The notes under the pieces are model-generated. The model made no database searches, was not told the DNA's origin, and saw nothing but the letters and a program-made list of their open reading frames with translations. This document shows, piece after piece, positions 60,491-64,000 of a DNA stretch of 64,000 nt (position 1 is the first letter of the stretch; every line of letters begins with the position of its first letter). Both the position numbers and the translations under genes were made by a program. Origin of the DNA: Favolaschia claudopus (lineage: Eukaryota > Basidiomycota > Agaricomycetes > Agaricales > Mycenaceae); contig JAWWNJ010000009.1 of the NCBI GenBank assembly GCA_037176885.1, positions 1,736,001 to 1,800,000 on the forward strand, in the 5' to 3' direction.

Positions 60491-62720
60491 ATGAATGCTC
60501 ATAGCTTGAAACGCCCGCGACCATTTGAGATGGATTCTTTTGGCTCTGCTGTTGATACTTCTACCCTCGAAGACCTGCACTTTCATCGACGACGACCTTT
60601 CTTGGTTCCGGACCATCGAAATCATATCTTGTCTCGGTCTTTGCACCTGCCAAGAATCCGTACCGTAGAAGCCCTGCTCGAGCGTGGCTTCCCATATTCT
60701 CGGTCTGCATAGTAGCTGCGTCCAAAAGATCCCGAGTACTGATGCTCTAAAACAGTAAATTGGATGCACACACTGCGTGCGTGAACGCCCTTGCGTTTTC
60801 TTCCCTCGAAGGGCAGTTTCTTGTCAGTGGTGGAGATGGTGTGTCTAGTGTACAAGTGCTGGCTCGGTTTGACCTAGGTGCAATAGACCTAGATATTCAC
60901 TTTTGGGATTTACATCGAGAGAGCGTCACTCCACCGTCGTTCACCTTTCGAGGGCCCCGCGTAATTAACCTCATCTGTCTCATCTCTACTTACTCAACGT
61001 ACTTAGGCCAATATCTTCGTTCTGAAATTCTCTGCCAACAATCGATTCATTTTCTCGTCGGTATCTTTCTATTCTAGCACCATGCAATGCTCACATCTGC
61101 GCTTCTACTATAGGGGAGGCGCAGATGACATTGTACTCAAATTTGATGCTTCAAGTGCTGAAAAGCTCCCCGAGAGCACATATCGCCAACATGAGGTGAC
61201 TTTTTCGACCGTTGATATCTCAACTGTGCATGACTGTTTTTGGATAGGACAGCATTCGCGGAATTGCCCCTCATCCGGTGCAGGACGAGGTCTTCATTAC
61301 CGGGGCTGAAGACGGTCGCCTCATCCGCCATGACGGCCGCTCCCCCTCCAGCGCTCGCATTCGTGCCCAAGACACCATCCAGTTGACGTCCGAAGTCACC
61401 GGTGTCGAGTTCCATCCCGTCATGGAGCATATCTTCGCCACGAGCGATCAGAGCGGCCAGGTTTGCCTGCGCGACACGCGCATGGCTTTTGGGCCTTTGG
61501 GGCAGCGGACACAAGAGGGCATTGTCCAGATTTACAACACCAAGCTTTCGAGACCTGCCATTCAGCATCTGAGCAATCCCGAGGTAAGCAGTCTTGTGTT
61601 CAACCGACAAGGTATGTCCGGATGTTCGTCAACGATTGTTATCTCAATTGTACCAATAGGGACGCAGCTTAGTGTGACGATGTTGGTGAGGGTGACTTGT
61701 AAGTATGCCAACTGGTCGCTGAAATCGTATCCGTAAGAACTATTTCCCGACGATTTACAATGTCAACGATTCGGATCCCGTTGCCGTGTGTAGCGCGGGG
61801 AACCTTCCCGATGGTACGCCCATTCCTCCAGGCGAGCGGACGTACGCGAATGCCTGCACGATGAAGGTGCGTACGGTACCAACAGATGGCCCGTCCTTCT
61901 CACTTGCATACCCGCAACAGCATGGTGGCTTCGGCGGACCGGGCCTCGACAGGGACACCCTATATCTCGCAGGCTCTGACGACTTCCGCGCATACGTCTG
62001 GGCGCTTCCGCCCCCTGAAGCACTCGCTGCGCGACGCAAGGTGCTCTCGTATGCAGAATGGCGTGCAGGCGAGCATATAGGCGTCACTGGTGCGTTTGTC
62101 ATGTCTGCTCTGAATTTTTGGTAATCATTTGTATATCGCGCAGCCTTCGCCGAGCATGTCAACGGCCCGCGGTGTATCCCTGTTCAGCTGGACACTCCCC
62201 GCGCCCGCCTCGCTGGACATCACTCGATCGTCAATAGCGTGGTCGTTCATCCACAGATGTTGCTCGCAGCGACTTCGGGCGTCGAGTCGCGTGTGATGTT
62301 ACACGGCGCGGTGGACTCGTTGTGCGGAGGTATGAAGCGGACTCCGGCTAAGGTGCGCGGCCTCGGAGAGCCGTGGGAGCTTGATCTATTCGAGGAGGAC
62401 GACGGCGAGGATGAGGAGGATGAAGAAGCGTCCGTGGAAGAGTTCATGGAACGAGCTCTGTCGATCAGGGCGCAGCGACGCACGATACGGATGTTCGACG
62501 GGTGCGTTTTTATTCGGGCATATCATCCAGCAAGGCGTGCTCACGCATGGTAACTAGCATCGTAGAGAGCGAAGGTCTCATGGACACCTTTGCCGTACGA
62601 CGGTGGTATCCCTCGGGTGGACAAGGTGGCCCCGCGCTGGACGATGATACCGACGATGACTCCGAGCCCGCCCTTGAACCGGAGGATGACGGCGACATTG
62701 AGATGGAAGACGGGTTCTGA
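60491..62720 (+). CDS. WD40-repeat protein (DCAF5-like)
   Basis: Beta-propeller protein resembling DDB1-CUL4-associated factors, which present substrates to CUL4 ubiquitin ligases. It starts MNAHSLKRPRPFEMDSF. WD repeats are visible: LDAHTACVNALAFSS..LVSGGDDLDIHFWD, VLKFSANNRFIFSGGADDIVLKFD, HPVQDEVFITGAEDGRLIRHD, VEFHPVMEHIFATSDQSGQVCLRD and later LAGSDDFRAYVWALP. The C-terminal part is strongly acidic (EEDDGEDEEDEE, DDDTDDDSEP) and ends IEMEDGF. Several short introns fall inside the propeller. The DCAF assignment is inferred from layout. Confidence 0.82.
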
Positions 62721-63641
62721 ATCGCTCAATTCCCCAAAACCAGAGCCGTAGTCTACGCATTATTAGTCGCATCGTATGCCGTAGGTGCGTGCAACATTCA
62801 TTCTATTCTAGTCGTTCTCGTTATATGTACTGAATGTGACCGTGTAGGTCGCTACTCACCCACCGCCTGCCAGCGGATGTTCCGATCTCGTGGAGCGCAA
62901 TACCAGCCGACGGTCCCATGAGCACAACGTGCTGGATTCCGTCTCACGACGTCCGTTCGAAGCAGTGAACCCTGCATATTTCGAGCGCGGTGGGGAATTG
63001 GTCCTGACCCGCTAACGGCAATTGGTGCGCATCCCGAGCTATTTTAGCCAGACACACTGTCGTCGTTTTATTCGAGTAGATTCATACAGGAATAGTTTAC
63101 TGTTACAGCTCTTTGTCTCTCGCACGGATTGCCCGCGAGCTCATTCTCCGCACGATGACCCATGAGCTGGAGCTGCGTTTGCCTGTGTTCTTGTTCCTAG
63201 CCATATATTCCATCACTTCCGAATCCTGTCTGACCGAGACTCCTTCTTCTACGTCCTCCATATCTCCGTTTCCGCGTGCACCGTTCAGCTGTGCCATGCT
63301 TTGCTTAGGCATCCAGTACCTGAAACCTTCAAATTGATGATATTTTTTGTCTTTCACCGACTCGACTGCCCGTCTTAAGACTGCAACTGACAAAATTGCA
63401 GAAATGGCATCCCACGCGATTAACAGTGGGTAGATGCCTCGTTATCGTTGATCGCAAGACTGGCGATTGCTCTCAATATTGTTCTGTTGTTCTTTTTTTG
63501 ACTCGTTGATTCGGGAATATTGTAGGAAGAATTCTTGACGGTTCTGATCAGCTTCTTGAAAATACAAGGGATGGACAGAGTCTGCCGAAACTGTATAAAA
63601 AGGCTGCCAACGAAATACCCCACTGTCCTGTGTTGCGGCAA
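62721..63641. other. Intergenic, WD40 gene / GH47 gene
   Basis: 921 bp. It contains the minus-strand coding-like fragment at 63103-63432 and the GH47 promoter. Nothing else was recognised. Confidence 0.4.
63103..63432 (-). CDS. Coding-like fragment, possible last exon or remnant
   Basis: An open frame preceded by a possible AG acceptor reads IYPLLIAWDAISAILSVAVL, one hydrophobic helix, then a charged tail (RYWMPKQSMAQLNG...) ending RARDKEL. It looks like the end of a membrane protein, but I find no convincing upstream exons before the GH47 gene begins on the other strand at 63642. It may be a remnant. Confidence 0.3.
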   Translation of the reverse strand, partial: YPLLIAWDAISAILSVAVLRRAVESVKDKKYHQFEGFRYWMPKQSMAQLNGARGNGDMEDVEEGVSVRQDSEVMEYMARNKNTGKRSSSSWVIVRRMSSRAIRARDKEL

Positions 63642-64000
63642 ATGCGATCCACGACTCTCGTTGCTCTCGGCCTTTGCTCCTGTGCGCTTGCGGGTGTTAC
63701 GGTTCAAGAGCCTGGCTTGAAAGTCCCTGCACAGTACCAGAGTAATCGCGCGGCGGCAGAGAAGATTTTCACGACGTCTTATAATGCTTACAAGTGGGTA
63801 CCTCGTGGGTGGCTTGGACTCCTGCTGATTTCATTATTTTCCTAGAGAGTTTGCATTCGGTCACGATGAGCTGCTTCCGATCAGTAAAACCTCTGAGGAT
63901 GACCTTGGTGGTTGGGGAGCCTCGATTGTTGATGCAATGGTGCGAGTTCTGAACTTGTTTGAAAGGTTTCTCAGCTCGAATTTTAACGTCTAGACTACAA
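63642..64000 (+). CDS. GH47 alpha-1,2-mannosidase (5' part only)
   Basis: Class I mannosidase that trims alpha-1,2-linked mannose from N-glycans. Only the start is in the window. MRSTTLVALGLCSCALAG is a signal peptide. The first exon ends FTTSYNAYK (63795) and is spliced to EFAFGHDELLPISKTSEDDLGGWGASIVDAM, the conserved N-terminal GH47 block. The next intron begins after ...DAM at about 63939. The gene continues beyond the window. Confidence 0.85.

Overview
The window looks like nuclear DNA of a basidiomycete, most likely an Agaricomycete. Genes are dense and cut by many 45-65 nt GT-AG introns with CTNAY-like branch points, intergenic gaps are short, and the content is typical: DUF6534-like membrane proteins, F-box-like families, plant-polymer hydrolases, and housekeeping genes such as RNR1, GLE1, AVL9, dynactin p62 and a SIR2 deacetylase. 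Gene models below were built by eye from splice signals. Where exon coordinates are listed, the exon lengths add up to a whole number of codons.

Layout. 0.4-10.7 kb: two closely related Baeyer-Villiger monooxygenases (BVMO) bracket a divergent pectin pair (GH28 polygalacturonase and CE8 pectin methylesterase) and the dynactin p62 gene. 11-14.3 kb: ribonucleotide reductase large subunit. 15.6-17.4 kb: a short protein derived from DNA polymerase delta (copy A). 18.3-25.1 kb: glucoamylase with two starch-binding domains, an alpha/beta hydrolase and an S28 peptidase. 25.2-28.9 kb: GLE1 and an F-box-type gene. 29.2-31.4 kb: a non-autonomous DNA transposon with about 265 bp inverted repeats and an 8-bp target duplication, 293 bp upstream of the SIR2 start codon. 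31.7-36.7 kb: SIR2, a MYND protein and an aldo-keto reductase. 37.2-38.3 kb: a 783 bp element that is one large imperfect palindrome, then two copies of a 49 bp hairpin. 38.8-42.3 kb: a DUF6534-like protein divergent from a delta-12-type fatty acid desaturase. 42.7-44.4 kb: polymerase-delta-derived copy B. 45-48.7 kb: NAD(P)HX epimerase and a third BVMO. 49-58.2 kb: two paralogous F-box-like genes around an uncharacterised gene and AVL9. 58.5-64 kb: a secreted protein, a WD40 protein and the start of a GH47 mannosidase.

The most notable content is the pair of exonuclease-only polymerase-delta paralogs (458 and 421 aa). Both keep all three exonuclease motifs, both end just before the polymerase domain, both have the same shortened N-terminal domain, and both share eight intron positions and phases. 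They lie about 25 kb apart on opposite strands. They look like a maintained gene family, not debris.

The hydrolases (GH28, CE8, GH15 with CBM20, S28, GH47) fit a plant-polymer-degrading lifestyle. Several members of expanded families carry single-base lesions: a nonsense codon in one F-box gene, and frameshifts in a second F-box gene, an alpha/beta hydrolase and an uncharacterised gene.
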